Source: Beroe forskalii (Eukaryota > Ctenophora > Nuda > Beroida > Beroidae). From it: a DNA stretch of 64,000 nt. Numbering within the stretch: position 1 is the first letter of the stretch; each line of letters begins with the position of its first letter. The position numbers and the translations under genes were made by a program. Positions 1-11,152 of this stretch are shown one piece after another. The stretch is taken from the NCBI GenBank assembly GCA_011033025.1, contig WFMF01000145.1, positions 310,001 through 374,000 on the forward strand, in the 5' to 3' direction. Below the pieces are notes generated by a model. The model saw only the letters and a list, made by a program, of their open reading frames with translations. It did not search any database and had not been told where the DNA came from.

Positions 1-3000
1 CTAAGCGCTATTGGTTATTATGATACTCCCCGCGTGACACTCATACTGATCCTTTACGCCACGTGACGAGGTCACGTAAAGATGCCGTTAAATAACGGAT
101 CGATGTTTCATAATAGCGCTCTATCGTTGTTATTACTAAATAATTTAACGGTCTACCAGAAAGAGCATTGGATTACAGTAGAGGAAGTTGAATCATTTCC
201 TCTCGTCCGTAGTACAAATTTGTAGCTCATTGATACCTATCCTGAATTCCAAAACTTTTAACTCCAAGCTTGCTTCCTCCTTCATGATCAAATTTTTAGT
301 CTATAATCATTAATCAAACCAGAAGAATTCATGCTTTTTCTGGAATAGTTTCTATTTTTAATTCCACCCCATGAAAGCATGAAGATTTTACATGTTTCGA
401 TAAGCAATGCCGTTGTGATAGCATAAATCAAAATGTTCCACTTCCAGTCGAGGAATTCAATGCGCCTTTTTTCATGAAATTATGTGAGCGGTGATATCGA
501 CCACATATCCGAAGCTATGCTGGATATTACAATTTAACTTTTTAGGTTTTAAAAATTGGGGCCGGGGCGTATCATTATCACAAATGTTTTCTCATCAATC
601 GCCGGTTGGAATGACGCCAGTATCTTTTATTGATCTAAAAGTGAAAAGTTGATTACACCTAAACGCCACTGAAGAGAATTAGGCAAGTAGGATGACGTCA
701 TAATCAAAGCTCAATGTAGAGTTGATGGCGCTGATTGTCTAGCGCAGCGTTTAACCGCAAGTTGAGCTGAGCATACAGGATACAGTTGCAGTATGTTGAG
801 AGCAGTTCGCGTCGTTGTATCTTATTTGTTGGCAGTTAGAGTGTCGTCGGTATGCTATCATAGACAGTGAGTTAGTGACGTTTTAACCGCATGTTATTTT
901 TTTATCAATCTATGGGTTAAGTGCGTGACGGGCCTGCTTATAGTTAATGTACACCACGTGCGAATCAGCTCACACAAGGTATGTCATGTGAGCATCACAT
1001 GGCTACCACGTGGTTGTGACGAGGTTGCGCGGGCAGAACGGTGAAAAATTATATATGATATGATCAAAATGATAGCACGATTGAGCTCAATTTACTGGAC
1101 AGTGGACACTGGACAATAGACAGTGAACAATGGTGCCTATGATTTGATTGCAGAGAAATCATCTTAGTAGTGATATGATGTCATTTCCAACACGAATTAT
1201 TACTGTAATGCACTCTACATTTACATAACACGCACCTGGTTAGATTACTGCACAGCCACTCACCACTCAACCACAGTGCTAATTGATGACGTAATCAATG
1301 ACCTAATACATATTCCATCAACTCTTTAGCTAACTGAGTCAAGTCTGTATTATAGCAGAGGTCTCATAGCTCAATGTTTGCCAGTGTACTTACAGTGAAC
1401 CATTTCCAACCACTTCACGGTACTTACGTTATGTAATTTCCTGGAATCCACTGTCACTGTGTACGGACCACGTGACTTTTCATATCCAAACCGGAAATTT
1501 TGCACTCATACGTAGTGCACTTCCGAACTGAAAACTGACATAATATGTTCCGCATAATGTTACCACCCTACAAAATATGGAACATATTATAATGTATCAT
1601 GTGGTGGGATAGTAGCCATACATACCCCGTGTTGCCCTGTTGTTGACATGCGATCTGATTTGGTGGTGAGAACTGTTATCACTGAAGGAACACAGACACA
1701 TACATAATTCATTAAATGTTTATGTATGTCGAGCACACGTACCGGATAACACCTAAAACACTACTGTCGGGATTACATCTAAAACACTACCTATACTGTC
1801 AGGGTAAACTGGCGCACAAGCTGACTGAAAGTACACACCCTAACATATTATAATGGCATAGCACTGCCATAATATGCCCTTCTGTTGAATATCAGACTCA
1901 GGTATTGTCACGGGCTTGCTCCAGTCTACCTGACTGAAGTCTTGCTTCAACTCTTCAAGTTCAATGAACTGTTCAGCAGCTTGGATGGCCTTTTATTGTG
2001 TCTGGAAAGGTATTAAAAGCGAATGATAATAATGCCGTATAAAACAGAGAGGTATTCAGAGCTTTCTGGGATATCTGTTGGTATTAATGTCCGTGAGAGT
2101 CTGTTTATTGGGATGGAGATCTGTCAGACTCCCCTTGTAACCCTTGGGGTATTTGGATCTACAAACCACAGTATAATTTATCATGTCGTAGTAATGTTCC
2201 TGTGTATTCTTTGACTAATGAGCTCCTACAATGTGATTAGGAACAGATTAGAAGTTATTAACTTAACATGATTGATAGGTTCCTGCCACAAACCACGTAC
2301 CAATTGATTTGACAATGAATAGACAACAATAGTAGGGATCCGGTTGAAGGTGGGGATCAGAATTTAGTAGGGATAGGAAAGGTTAGATCGAATTGGCGAT
2401 AGGTAAAGATGACACTTGCTTATTTGAACTGTCACAGTGACGTAGCTGGCAGCAGCAAAATCGTAAAGATCCAAACTATTCTGAGTTATAAAGACAAATT
2501 TAAATGTGCTCTGAAAACTTCAGATGTTCAAGTTTCTGTAATCAATAGTAAACCTTTTTAAATACTTTTTACTCATGCCGTTTTCAATTTTCTAGCCTTT
2601 AGATTTTTCAATCTCATTAATATAAGGAAATTTTAGGCTCAAAAAGTCGCAAAATATTTAGAAACCTTAATTTTCTATAGTTTTTTAATAAGTTTCTAAT
2701 AAGATAACCGAGTGTATCGGAGAAGTTTATTTTGATGTGAAGCGAGAATCATCCGAGTGGATATGTTCTTTAAAACTTGGCACTCCCAACTTTCACGTAA
2801 TAAATCATGCATAAACAAATCATGCTCTGAGAATAATATAATATTTGTGTCTCCGGTGCTTTATTTTTGAATTTTGAGGTCAGTAAATTTTTTATGCAAA
2901 AACATTTGCCCGCCCAAGTGCTGGCGACTCAAGTAGAAATTAAGCCTGCTTGCATAAATTTGGACAGAAATTAACCGCAATATGAATATATTGAATACGT

Positions 3001-3119
3001 ATGTATATTTCTAATGCTACTTTAAGGCTATTATGATATTTTACTTGATGAATTACTTGAGCTCTAGACCGCCAAATGTCGCCGTACTTCAAGGCTGCGA
3101 CTTTATCTCCAGACAAGAG
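1..3119. other. Gene-poor leading region
   Basis: I find no convincing coding exon in this stretch. The longest open frames are short, have no recognisable motif, and are not bounded by paired splice signals. The DNA is AT-rich and mostly unique. A degenerate 'ggacagtgga-cac' run lies near 1098-1130. Without transcripts it reads as intergenic or intronic DNA. Confidence 0.5.
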
Positions 3120-3122
3120 ATA

Positions 3123-3267
3123 CACCACCAAAACCGTTGGACGGTTGGTCTAGTAACCCCCCGCTGGTTTGGATGTGATCAGCCCATTTTGTCTCTTTTC
3201 AGGTTCCGTTGTCACATCCAAACCCGCGGGGGGTTACTAGACCAACCGTCCAACGGTTTTGGTGGTG
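3123..3267. mobile_element. 145-bp hairpin MITE
   Basis: The two halves are near-perfect inverted repeats of about 56 bases around a loop of about 30 bases. The ends read CACCACCAAAACCG and its complement, and ATA flanks both sides (3120-3122 and 3268-3270). The length, lack of coding capacity and short direct flank fit a non-autonomous DNA transposon with a 3-bp target duplication. The superfamily is not assigned. Confidence 0.7.
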
Positions 3268-3284
3268 ATATCTTGACAGATGTA

Positions 3285-3420
3285 TGTAGTTTGAACCCAT
3301 GTTACTTGCCCAAAGGCAGTTTCGACCCACGTAACTTGCCCTCACGTAGTCCGAACCCTCGTTACTAGCCCACACGCAAGTCTAACCCGCATAAATCACC
3401 CTGAGGAAGTCCAAAACTAA
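3285..3420. repeat. Degenerate ~30-bp tandem repeat
   Basis: About four diverged copies of a unit like 'gtagtttgaacccatgttac-ttgccc' follow directly after the hairpin MITE. The copies differ at many positions, so the array is old. The open frame across it is a by-product of the repeat. Confidence 0.55.
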
Positions 3421-3460
3421 GTTATTCTAACTTGGAATTAATAGAATTGATGTATTTCTT

Positions 3461-3785
3461 AATTTCTACAAAACGTCCGTGTGTACTCACGTGCTTAAAC
3501 ATAGCAACCAGATCTAATTTCACGTGCATTAGTCGTATTTGAACTCATTTCAACGTAACCAAGTCGAAAATCCCGTGTAAATATCAATTTCTTCAAATCC
3601 CTAATTTCTACAAAACGTCCGTGTGTACTCACGTGCTAAAATATGTCAACCAGATCTAATTTCATGCATTAGTCGTATTTAAACTCATTTCAACATAATC
3701 AAGTCGAAAATCCTGCGTAAATATCAATTTCTTCAAATCCCTAATTTCTACAAAACGTCCGCGTGAACTCACGTGCTTCACTAGT
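3461..3785. repeat. ~140-bp tandem repeat, about 2.3 copies
   Basis: A block beginning 'aatttctacaaaacgtccg' recurs at about 3464, 3601 and 3744, with high similarity over each full unit. The first part of the unit also occurs singly at about 4803 and 4843, so it belongs to a dispersed local family. Confidence 0.75.
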
Positions 3786-3792
3786 CCATCGT

Positions 3793-3990
3793 ATATTTCC
3801 CCGTTATTCGGACCCCCGTTATTCGGACCCCTATTATTCGGACCCCCGTTACTCGGACCCCCGATATTCGGACCCCCGTTATTCGGACCCCGTTATGACC
3901 CCCGTTACTCGGACCCCGTTATTCGGACCCCATTTATTCGGACCCCCATATTCGGACCCCGTTATTCGGACCCCGTTATTCTGACCCACA
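3793..3990. repeat. 15-bp minisatellite (ATTCGGACCCCCGTT)
   Basis: About a dozen imperfect units of ATTCGGACCCCCGTT run head to tail. They vary by deletion of one or two C residues and by T/C changes. The array follows the 140-bp repeats directly. The open frame across it (repeated Y-S-D-P) is only the translated repeat. Confidence 0.85.
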
Positions 3991-4009
3991 TAATCCGATG
4001 AAAACTCTA

Positions 4010-5540
4010 TGAGTTGGAGATGTAAAAGTTAGCGCAAAATAGCGTTCTATCACAAAATACGCTATTTTAGTGGTTTTACGCGATTTTGATGACGTCATCA
4101 CAGCACCCAAATAAGCTCCAACCAACTTCCCATATAGCCTATAAGACAATTCCGCCTTAGTACAACATACTTTGACCGGTCTCATCTCAAGATAAGCTGC
4201 AGTTCTTGACATATCACTCGTTTAAGTTTTTCTCCTAAAATTTTGAAATTGATTTTTCACTGTACCTTAGAAAATCGCGTATATCTCGATGAAAAATCGA
4301 GATAGCCCAATGATCCGTATGATTTTCTGAAAGCTCTTTAAATTTCCAACTAACGATTTTTCAACATTTTTGAGCTATCTCCATTCCTTCTTGATGAAAA
4401 AAGCGCATAAAGATGGCCTATTCTCGCTAAAAAAGCAATAAAATTTCGCTAAGTTGATGACGTCATAGTGACGTGAAAATGACGTCACCAGAACTTCTCT
4501 TATAGCCTATAACATTTTCCCATCTTAGATAAACAAAACCTGTCCTCGATCATGGCTCTACCATTTCCCGTTCTTGACATCTCGGCTTTCCAAATTTGCT
4601 CCCAATTATCATGATATTATTATATATTATACCTCAGACAAAACCGCAAGCGGTCGTCATAGCAACCCCCTCACAGAGTCACAGGGGCGCCGCCTTTTAA
4701 TTGTAAGAGGTTTTTGTCTATTGCATTGTTCGAAAATCTTGTTTCAATTTCAAATCAAGTCGAAAATTCGGTCTTAAGGACCTCAAATTTTGAATTTGCC
4801 TTGTTTCTACAAAACGTCCACGTGAAAATTCAAAGTTGCAATTTTCTACAAAACGTCCAAACTCACGGGCCATTTCTTGTTATATTGAAGTACCAAGGAA
4901 ATCAAAATGTTGATTCAGTCACTATCGTATAGCACAACAGCCCTGCACTTTTGAAACTCGGCCTGAAATTGGACTTAGCCAAATTTTCGACTTTTTCGCG
5001 CGGCTCAAATTTACGTTTTTGAGGGGCCACCACACCTTTCCCTTGAATCGAGACGACTTGAAACTTTTTACCCTTGATATTTGACTGAGAAAGAACATTG
5101 ATACGCCTGGAAAAGATGGAGCAATGGTTGTGAGCTGAGATATAGATGCTCAAAGTCACCATATTTTGGCCTAGTAAGGATCCTCGATTTTTGAAGGCCT
5201 CCCACGACCTCATTTTTTCACCAATCACCATGAAACTTCTTTTGTGGCTAAATCTCGAGGTCTAGATGCTACATAAGTCGGGAAAATATGACGCGGTAGA
5301 AAACTTTTCAGATACAGTGCTTCAAAGTGGTCCAAAATTACGTTTTTCGCTAAAAATCGTGATTTTATCGATTTTGATGACGTCATAACAGCAAAAAAAA
5401 ATCGATCCGCGAAACTTCCTACATAGCCTAAGCCACAATTTCATCTTAGCTGAAAAAAACCCGCCCTCGATCAAGGCTCTACCATTTGTGGTTCTCGAGA
5501 TCTCAGCGATTCAAATTTGGTCCTGAATTATCAGCTATAA
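4010..5540. repeat. Three diverged copies of a ~400-bp module
   Basis: Near 4085-4215, 4455-4620 and 5370-5540 the same order of phrases returns: a GATGACGTCA box, 'cttcc(c)atatagcctata', a pyrimidine-rich stretch, and a closing phrase like 'ttcttgacatctcggctttc'. The copies are well diverged. No coding frame is shared among them, so I read this as an old non-coding repeat family. Confidence 0.6.
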
Positions 5541-5561
5541 GTATATAAGTATATAAGTATA

Positions 5562-6075
5562 GGATAGCCAAAAACAATTGAAAATTGTTTGGGTTTCGCA
5601 GCCACTCCAGTTTCAAAAATTATACGATTAAAACTATTGATATGACTTTTAATCGCAGCCCGTCCGTGGCGGTGTGCTTTGGTTACGAAGAAATATCTTG
5701 GTCACGCATATGATGTGAACTTATTGTACACTCGTGCAAACTTTCCGCTTCATTTTTTCGAACATCTTCATAATCGTGATGCTGTCACACCAACCTGCTA
5801 ACCATAATAAGTGTGATGGCGTGTTTCCTATCGACTTAAAATCATGCATTATCAAAGTAGTGGTACTTGCTTTACGCGTTATCTCACGCTTTATTAGTTA
5901 ATTGAAGGAGGTATGATTCAAATGGCAGTGAGATGTTGAAATTGAATGTTAAGTTCTGCTCATTTCTTAGTAACTAAAGCACAACGCCACGGACGGGCTG
6001 CGATTAAAAGTCATATCAATTTCGTATAATTTTTGAACTGAGTGGCACCCAAACAATTTTCAATTGTTTTTATCC
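5562..6075. mobile_element. ~0.5-kb MITE with ~125-bp terminal inverted repeats
   Basis: The left end runs from GGATAGCCAAAAACAATTG through 'cgcagcccgtccgtggcg' to about 5690. The right end (about 5950-6075) is its reverse complement with a few mismatches and one small indel. The roughly 260-bp centre has no open frame. It is a non-autonomous inverted-repeat DNA element of undetermined superfamily. Confidence 0.75.
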
Positions 6076-6104
6076 ATCACTCTTTTGGCATAAAACTTAC
6101 GCAA

Positions 6105-6460
6105 TCAGTTCAAGTTAATGATACCGTTGGAATTAAGTCGCTTTTATTTTTACTTTTGAGTTATAAGCGATAATTACTTTAATTGACCAATTAATTAATT
6201 AAGCAGTTGGCAACCGCTACTTCAACTAAACGAATTAATCGTAGTTTTGGCTTAAGTAAATGATGCCGTTAGAATAAAGTCGCTATCATTTTTATTTCTT
6301 GAGTTATAAACGATAATCAATTTATATTAATTGGCCAATTAACTAATTAAGCGGTTGGCAACCGGTACTAAATCAAACGTGCAAATCGTAATTTTGTCTT
6401 TAGTTAATGATGCCGTTAGAATTTAGTCATATCATTTGCTTCTTGAGATATAGCGATAAA
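6105..6460. repeat. ~139-bp tandem repeat, about 2.6 copies
   Basis: Phrases such as 'aatgatgccgttagaat' and 'aagcggttggcaaccg' return at a spacing of about 139 bases (near 6118, 6262 and 6402). The copies differ by scattered substitutions. The array directly follows the 0.5-kb MITE. Confidence 0.7.
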
Positions 6461-7960
6461 GAAATATAAAGCAGATTTGTACACTGTGTACAATACGCAA
6501 GCATTGTACATTTGTTTATTTTGGTGCATGATATCATTACACATGTGTAAATAAATACATAAATACACATAAAAGCAAGTATTTCACATTCTGAAATATG
6601 AACCACTGAGTTTTGGTATATGAGACACGTGGTAATTCCGCCCAAGGATATGCTTTTGACGCTAGTGTAGGGGTAAAGACAGTCGGAAACGGGCACCATT
6701 CGATTTAGATATGCTACACAACTTCCTCAGAATGCTAACATAACACGTCCTAATTTCGCGCAATTCACATCAAGAAATCCTTCACAGTGCCTGAACCTAG
6801 AGAATTGATAAATAATATATTCTCGTTTCTAGCATCCCAGGAGGCAATCAGTAATTACGGTCCATTGCTGTAACGACGAATGTGATTATTATATAGCCAC
6901 GCAAAAGATCGCTATAACACGTAGACTATTCACTTAGTTCAATGGATGGCATTGTCGGCTACCGCAGTCTGCCTAGAGCCCTCTTCGGCGGCCTAAAGAG
7001 CAGTAAAAGGCTTAGTTTTGTAGAGAATAATAATGTCATTTTTAAATACTCCAGGCGCTATAAGCAGATCCCAGGATCCTATAATTTTGGTATTAGGTTA
7101 GTCTTTCTAGTTAGGTAATATTTTCTAATATATTTAAATACGCTTCCAACGACGTGCCGTGCCATATGACAATACGTATCTTCATAATATTTCGTAAGCG
7201 AGAGGATTTTATTAACACAATGAACAATCGGAAAATCCATTTGATACTACAGATTACAATGAAATGCTCAACACGATCGCTAGGTCTTCAATGGGGGGCT
7301 ATGGGAGCATGATCTGTTAAACGGATCGAGGAGATCAAGGAGGCAAAGCGCGTCACCTGGTCTTTTACATAGAATGGGTTTTAGATACACTTAATTCATT
7401 TTGTCAAACCACTCGTTTTACATGCACACTGCCTGAAATTGACGGATAGCCTCAGTTCGAGGTCGATTTACGTTTTTATTTGTTGATTCTGATTGAGAGG
7501 ACTACTGACCAGCAGTAGGTATGTTTTTACATCTTAAAAATATTGTTCCAAACCGAAATTATGAATTTTTCAAATCGCGAATTTGCCTGTTATAACTTCA
7601 TAACAGTGCGTGCATAGAGTTCTTAAACAAAAAATTGCTGAAAAACAACTCTTTTGCATTAAGCCCATTTAATTTGGGCATCAGGATTGAAAAAAATTGA
7701 AAATCACTACTTTCGACTATAGGAGCCGACTGTGAGTATTGAGAAAATCATATTTCAATTCTGGTAAGAATCTCATTATTATTGTTTAGTTAGAGTCACA
7801 TTTAGTTAGGAGATCGCATTCATGTGTATTATTGAAAATTTCATCTATATGTAGTATGTACTGAATAAAATGCCATACTAGCACAATGATGAAGTATCCG
7901 TTATTTGAATATTTCTCTCAGTTGTGATATTATTTACAATGAAAATATAATTCCCAAACT
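6461..7960. other. Non-genic stretch
   Basis: No exon, transposon end or tandem array stands out in these 1.5 kb. It probably holds introns or downstream sequence of the minus-strand gene whose exon lies at 7964-8074, but I cannot place further exons. Confidence 0.35.
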
Positions 7961-7963
7961 TAC

Positions 7964-8074
7964 CGGTATTTGTTTGTAGAAGACGTGGTAGGCAGAGTAG
8001 AGCGTCACAGCAACCAGTGTCGTTACCCCCAAGTGGTAGCTGTAACTGTCCCACAAACTACTCCAGCTCACCAT
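7964..8074 (-). CDS. Candidate first exon of a small membrane protein
   Basis: On the minus strand an ATG at 8074 opens 37 codons ending in CCG followed by a strong GTAAG donor. The peptide starts MVSWSSLWDSYSYHLG, continues with a hydrophobic helix (VTTLVAVTLYSAYHVF) and ends with YKQIP. This looks like one transmembrane segment with a basic flank. An in-frame stop just upstream of the ATG supports this start. I do not recognise the family and could not place the next exon, which would lie at lower coordinates. GC content and codon use stand out from the AT-rich surroundings. It might instead be an internal exon with an acceptor inside the region. Confidence 0.45.
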
Positions 8075-8102
8075 CCAGTGTCATCCTACAGAGATGTGTA
8101 AC

Positions 8103-8275
8103 CATAGCTTCCGACCTTTGAAAATCCGTTCGGAGGGCAGATTTTGGCCCAAAAAGGAGGGCAAATCGACGAAAAAAAGATAGCAATATTTTATTCTACT
8201 CTAAAAAGTGGCGACCTTTTTTTTATTTAAATGAGACATATAATATTTAAATATAGGGGATGAAATTCGGGGATT
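8103..8275. mobile_element. Fragment of a hAT-like MITE (CATAGCTKCCGA family)
   Basis: The sequence starts CATAGCTTCCGACC and continues 'tttgaaaatcc..ggagggca', matching the left part of the complete element at 19721-20334, including the shared 'ggcgacctttttttt' phrase. No matching right end was found. A SINE follows immediately. Confidence 0.55.
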
Positions 8276-8282
8276 TCTTTTA

Positions 8283-8546
8283 TCTCGAAGGTTTTTTACT
8301 TCTATTCCAACAGCTGTACAGTCAATGACAGGAATCGAAGGATCCAATGTAATCAAGCCCGAGACTTCGCTGCAATGGGTAGCTACTCATTAACCCCTTT
8401 CGCACAGTTTCCTGTACGCTCGGCTGAGCGAATCGTCGGGCTGCATAGGCTCGAGATAAATCTCTCACCGGCACTGGCTGGGATTCGAACTTAGGATCTT
8501 TCGATCCTGCGCCCAAATCGATACCACTACACCACTGATCCGGTCT
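8283..8546 (-). mobile_element. tRNA-derived SINE, copy 1
   Basis: Read on the minus strand, the head has a tRNA-like A box (TGGTGTAGTGG) and a B box (AGTTCGAATCC, near 8480-8490), spaced as in a RNA polymerase III promoter. The tail ends 'gttggaatagaagtaaaa-aacc'. A second copy at 10856-11152 shares the whole arrangement, so this is a dispersed SINE and not a tRNA gene. The open frame across it has no function I can support. Confidence 0.75.
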
Positions 8547-9509
8547 TTTATTTTGCACAAGCAAGAGGTCAATCAAAAATTTTGAAAGTTAACTGAAGAA
8601 CATGCGACTCATATAATTATTGTCCCTCTCAAGTCTAAACAACTGTGCAGCCCCTGAAGGTTAGATCGCACACTCATTCGGCCCGATTGTCTTGATGATA
8701 TGAACACTAGACTTAAAAGTTTTCAAACACGAAATAAGTATTATCATACAATTTGCACACAATTCACAGCTATTGAGATGAATTTTATCTAGTTCCCACT
8801 GTCCTCTGTATTCATCATCTGTTGCTTATCAAGTGGGACAACAATTGAGATATGATTGAAACCCCCCTCAGAAGGCGTGTGAAATTTAAGGAGATCTGTC
8901 AGTTTAGGCAAATAATAGCCCCATGATATTTAATACCATGATCATTGATCTCATGGTTCATTGCACCTTCATGATCATTGATCTCATAGTTCATTGCACC
9001 TTCATGATCATTGATCTCATAGTTCATTGCACCATCGATCATACATCGCTTATCAACAACTGCAGTAAAGCGAGCGTGTGATTGTGTCAGGTTGTTTCTG
9101 ACGCCTCCTTCTCTGCCAGGATAGCTCGTATCCTATCTTTCTCCCGCCTCATGTCAAGGATACAATCCTCTATTCGGTCACAGGCGTCTTTCTGAGAAAA
9201 TGGAGTTTGTTTATATACTTTTTTAAACTTTCGGCGGGCGCAAACACCAAATTTTACTTTTCACAAATTATTCTACCACACTGTATTTACCACTCGTGAT
9301 CCATATATATAATGTAGAGGTCCAAAATTATGAAATCTTTTTGCAATGCTTATGTGCTTATGTGAAAACTTACGGTTTGATGTACTGAATAACAAGTTAT
9401 CCAGTTTAATCATTAAGTAAGTGATGAAAACTAATATTTTGATTTAGGGTGATGATCAAGATACTTAGATATGCAACGTTTTCTTGACCGTGAACAGGTG
9501 TAAGACATT
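8547..9509. other. Region upstream of galectin-like gene 1
   Basis: There is no exon here. It contains a three-copy, 32-33-bp tandem repeat (8938-9032, 'catgatcattgatctcatag' core) and otherwise unique AT-rich sequence. The promoter of the gene starting at 9510 should lie in its right part, but no TATA box or initiator is clear enough to call. Confidence 0.4.
8938..9032. repeat. 32-33-bp tandem repeat, three copies
   Basis: The phrase CATGATCATTGATCTCAT followed by 'agttcattgcacc' occurs three times at 8938, 8970 and 9003. The copies are nearly identical, so the expansion is recent. The same TGATCATTGATCA core is the centre of the palindromes at 9726-9812. Confidence 0.85.
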
Positions 9510-10462
9510 ATGGCACATATACTGCAAGCAACAATCTTCATTCTGATAATGGCAGAATGCAGAGCATTCCAATACAATGGTGAGTACTGAGTAGGCAATC
9601 AAGCAATCGACACGTTCTTAATAAGATGATAAGACATGTAAAAAGTTGTTCGCAACTTTTCATCTGAGATAACCTGGCTTTCGCCAAAAAATAGATATGA
9701 TCAATGATCATATCTATTTTTTGGCGAAAAATCTATACAAATTCTTATACAAAATCTTAAATGTAATATGATCATTGATCATATTACATTTAAGATTTTG
9801 TATAGATTTTTACGTGTTTCCATAACAATTATTCTGAAAGCACGAGCTCTTTCGCTTAAAAACCTAGATACCAAAAACTGGATATTTATGAAAGCATACT
9901 CAAAGTTTCAGTTTCAAAACCAAACTTTTACTGGATTATTAGAATTTAAACTCCTCTCAATTGCCAGGACTTCGGGAATCCTTTGACGAATGTCAGGTGA
10001 ATAACGGTGACAGCCCGGAATATTTAGTCTGCGTCCCTCACGGTACGGTGGTAAGCGGAAGTAGATTCATCCTTTTTGCCACATTCAACGGCAGAGACAA
10101 TAAACATTGCTTTTGTAAATTTGAAATCTTTGACGAGCAAGACCAGATCCCTTACCACGTAAGCTGGAAGGTTAAAAGACAAAATGTTTTTAGAGGAGTT
10201 GAACAAAACTCTAGGACAACGTCGGGCTGGAACCAATCAGTCATATCACCCATGACCAGCTTGGTTGAGGGTGTCAATGAGTTTGTTGTGGTCATCGATA
10301 CGGACGGATTTAATAAAGTCTACATGAACAAGCAGATGATTGAATATGCCTTTCCCTTTGAATCAGGAAGGCTGGAAACATTAGAAAAACTTGAGATTTT
10401 TTACATGGATTGTTTGGTTCTTGATTTTGAAGAAAGCTACATAGATTACCATAATTACGGAG
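9510..10462 (+). CDS. Secreted galectin-like protein, gene 1 (two exons seen)
   Basis: Exon 1 is 9510-9579: an ATG, then a 19-20-residue hydrophobic signal peptide (MAHILQATIFILIMAECRA), then a GTGAGT donor. Exon 2 is 9968-10462 after a CCAG acceptor, joined in phase 1. The second exon reads as a single galectin-type beta-sandwich: HGTVVSGSRFILFATF, then YHVSWKV, then NEFVVVIDTDGFNKVYMN, then a strand LETLEKLEIFYM. The H-N-R and W-G-E-R sugar-binding signature of classical galectins is not conserved, so sugar binding is uncertain. Exon 2 ends GGAG before a GTGCGT donor; a short terminal exon is expected but not found, although the frame stays open to 10569. A paralogue lies at 12355-13061. 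Classical galectins lack signal peptides, so the secretion signal is notable. Confidence 0.75.
9674..9812. repeat. Two adjacent perfect palindromes in intron 1
   Basis: The first (about 9678-9729) has 25-base arms around one central base, with centre ATGATCAATGATCAT. The second (about 9727-9812) has 28-base arms around centre ATGATCATTGATCAT plus an outer extension with a small repeat on its left side. Both lie in intron 1 of galectin-like gene 1. They could form cruciforms, and the matching centres suggest related origin. Confidence 0.8.
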
Positions 10463-10478
10463 GTGCGTTGTATCTGCG

Positions 10479-10725
10479 CGTTACTATTTCTACGCGTTAC
10501 TATTTCTATGCATGGTATCCACGCGTTAATAAGTTACTACGCGTAGCTACGCGTATCTACGCGTTATAACGCCTATCTAAGCGTAACTACGCGTATCTAT
10601 GCGTTACTACGCGTATGTAGTACTACGCGTATCTAAGCGTTACCACGCGTATCTAAGCGTAACTACGCGTATCTACACGTAAGTATGCGTTACCAAGCGT
10701 TAATATGTGTTACTACGCGTCACTA
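10479..10725. repeat. ACGCGT-rich minisatellite
   Basis: Units such as 'tacgcgtatc' and 'aagcgttac' alternate for about 250 bases just after the second galectin exon. Spacing is irregular (about 10-20 bases) and each unit carries an ACGCGT or close variant. No coding role is evident. Confidence 0.75.
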
Positions 10726-10855
10726 TTCTAATAATTCCCTTATATACCTAACGTGATTTAAAAAGTTAAAATTCTGTTACGCTTACGCCATGCGTAATTA
10801 AGGAAAAGAGGCTAACAGTTTGCAATTAGAAATGCTGACGAGCTCATGAGTACTT

Positions 10856-11152
10856 TATTTTGAAGGTTTTACTTCTATTCCAACAGCCGTACTGCCAATC
10901 CAGTGACGGTTATTTAGGAAGTGTAATCCATACTTTATTCGCCCAAGACTTCGCTGCAATGGGCAGCTCCTCATTTTTTCATTTAACCCTCCCGCACATT
11001 TTCCTGTACACTCGGCTGAGTGAACCGTGTGGCTGCAAAGACTTGAGATACCTAGGTTTATTTCGCCCGTAGCTTAGTGGGAATGGCATGGAATCGAACC
11101 CGGGATCTTTTCGATCAAGAGCCAGACTAGATGCCAATACACCAACTGACCA
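10856..11152 (-). mobile_element. tRNA-derived SINE, copy 2
   Basis: Same family as 8283-8546. On the minus strand there is an A-box-like TTGGTGTATTGGCAT and a B box GGTTCGATTCC (near 11091-11100), followed by the same body and the tail 'gttggaatagaagtaaaacc'. It lies in the intergenic space after galectin-like gene 1. Confidence 0.78.

Noticed and set aside
3763-3984. Open frame with repeated Y-S-D-P across the 15-bp minisatellite
   Set aside because: It is only a translation of the tandem repeat, with no start context or partner exon.
8283-8546. A true tRNA gene on the minus strand
   Set aside because: A and B boxes are present, but the body does not fold as a full cloverleaf, and a second copy shares a long non-tRNA tail, so it is a SINE.
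8938-9032. CRISPR-like array of regularly spaced repeats
   Set aside because: The repeats are contiguous with no unique spacers, and the DNA is eukaryotic.
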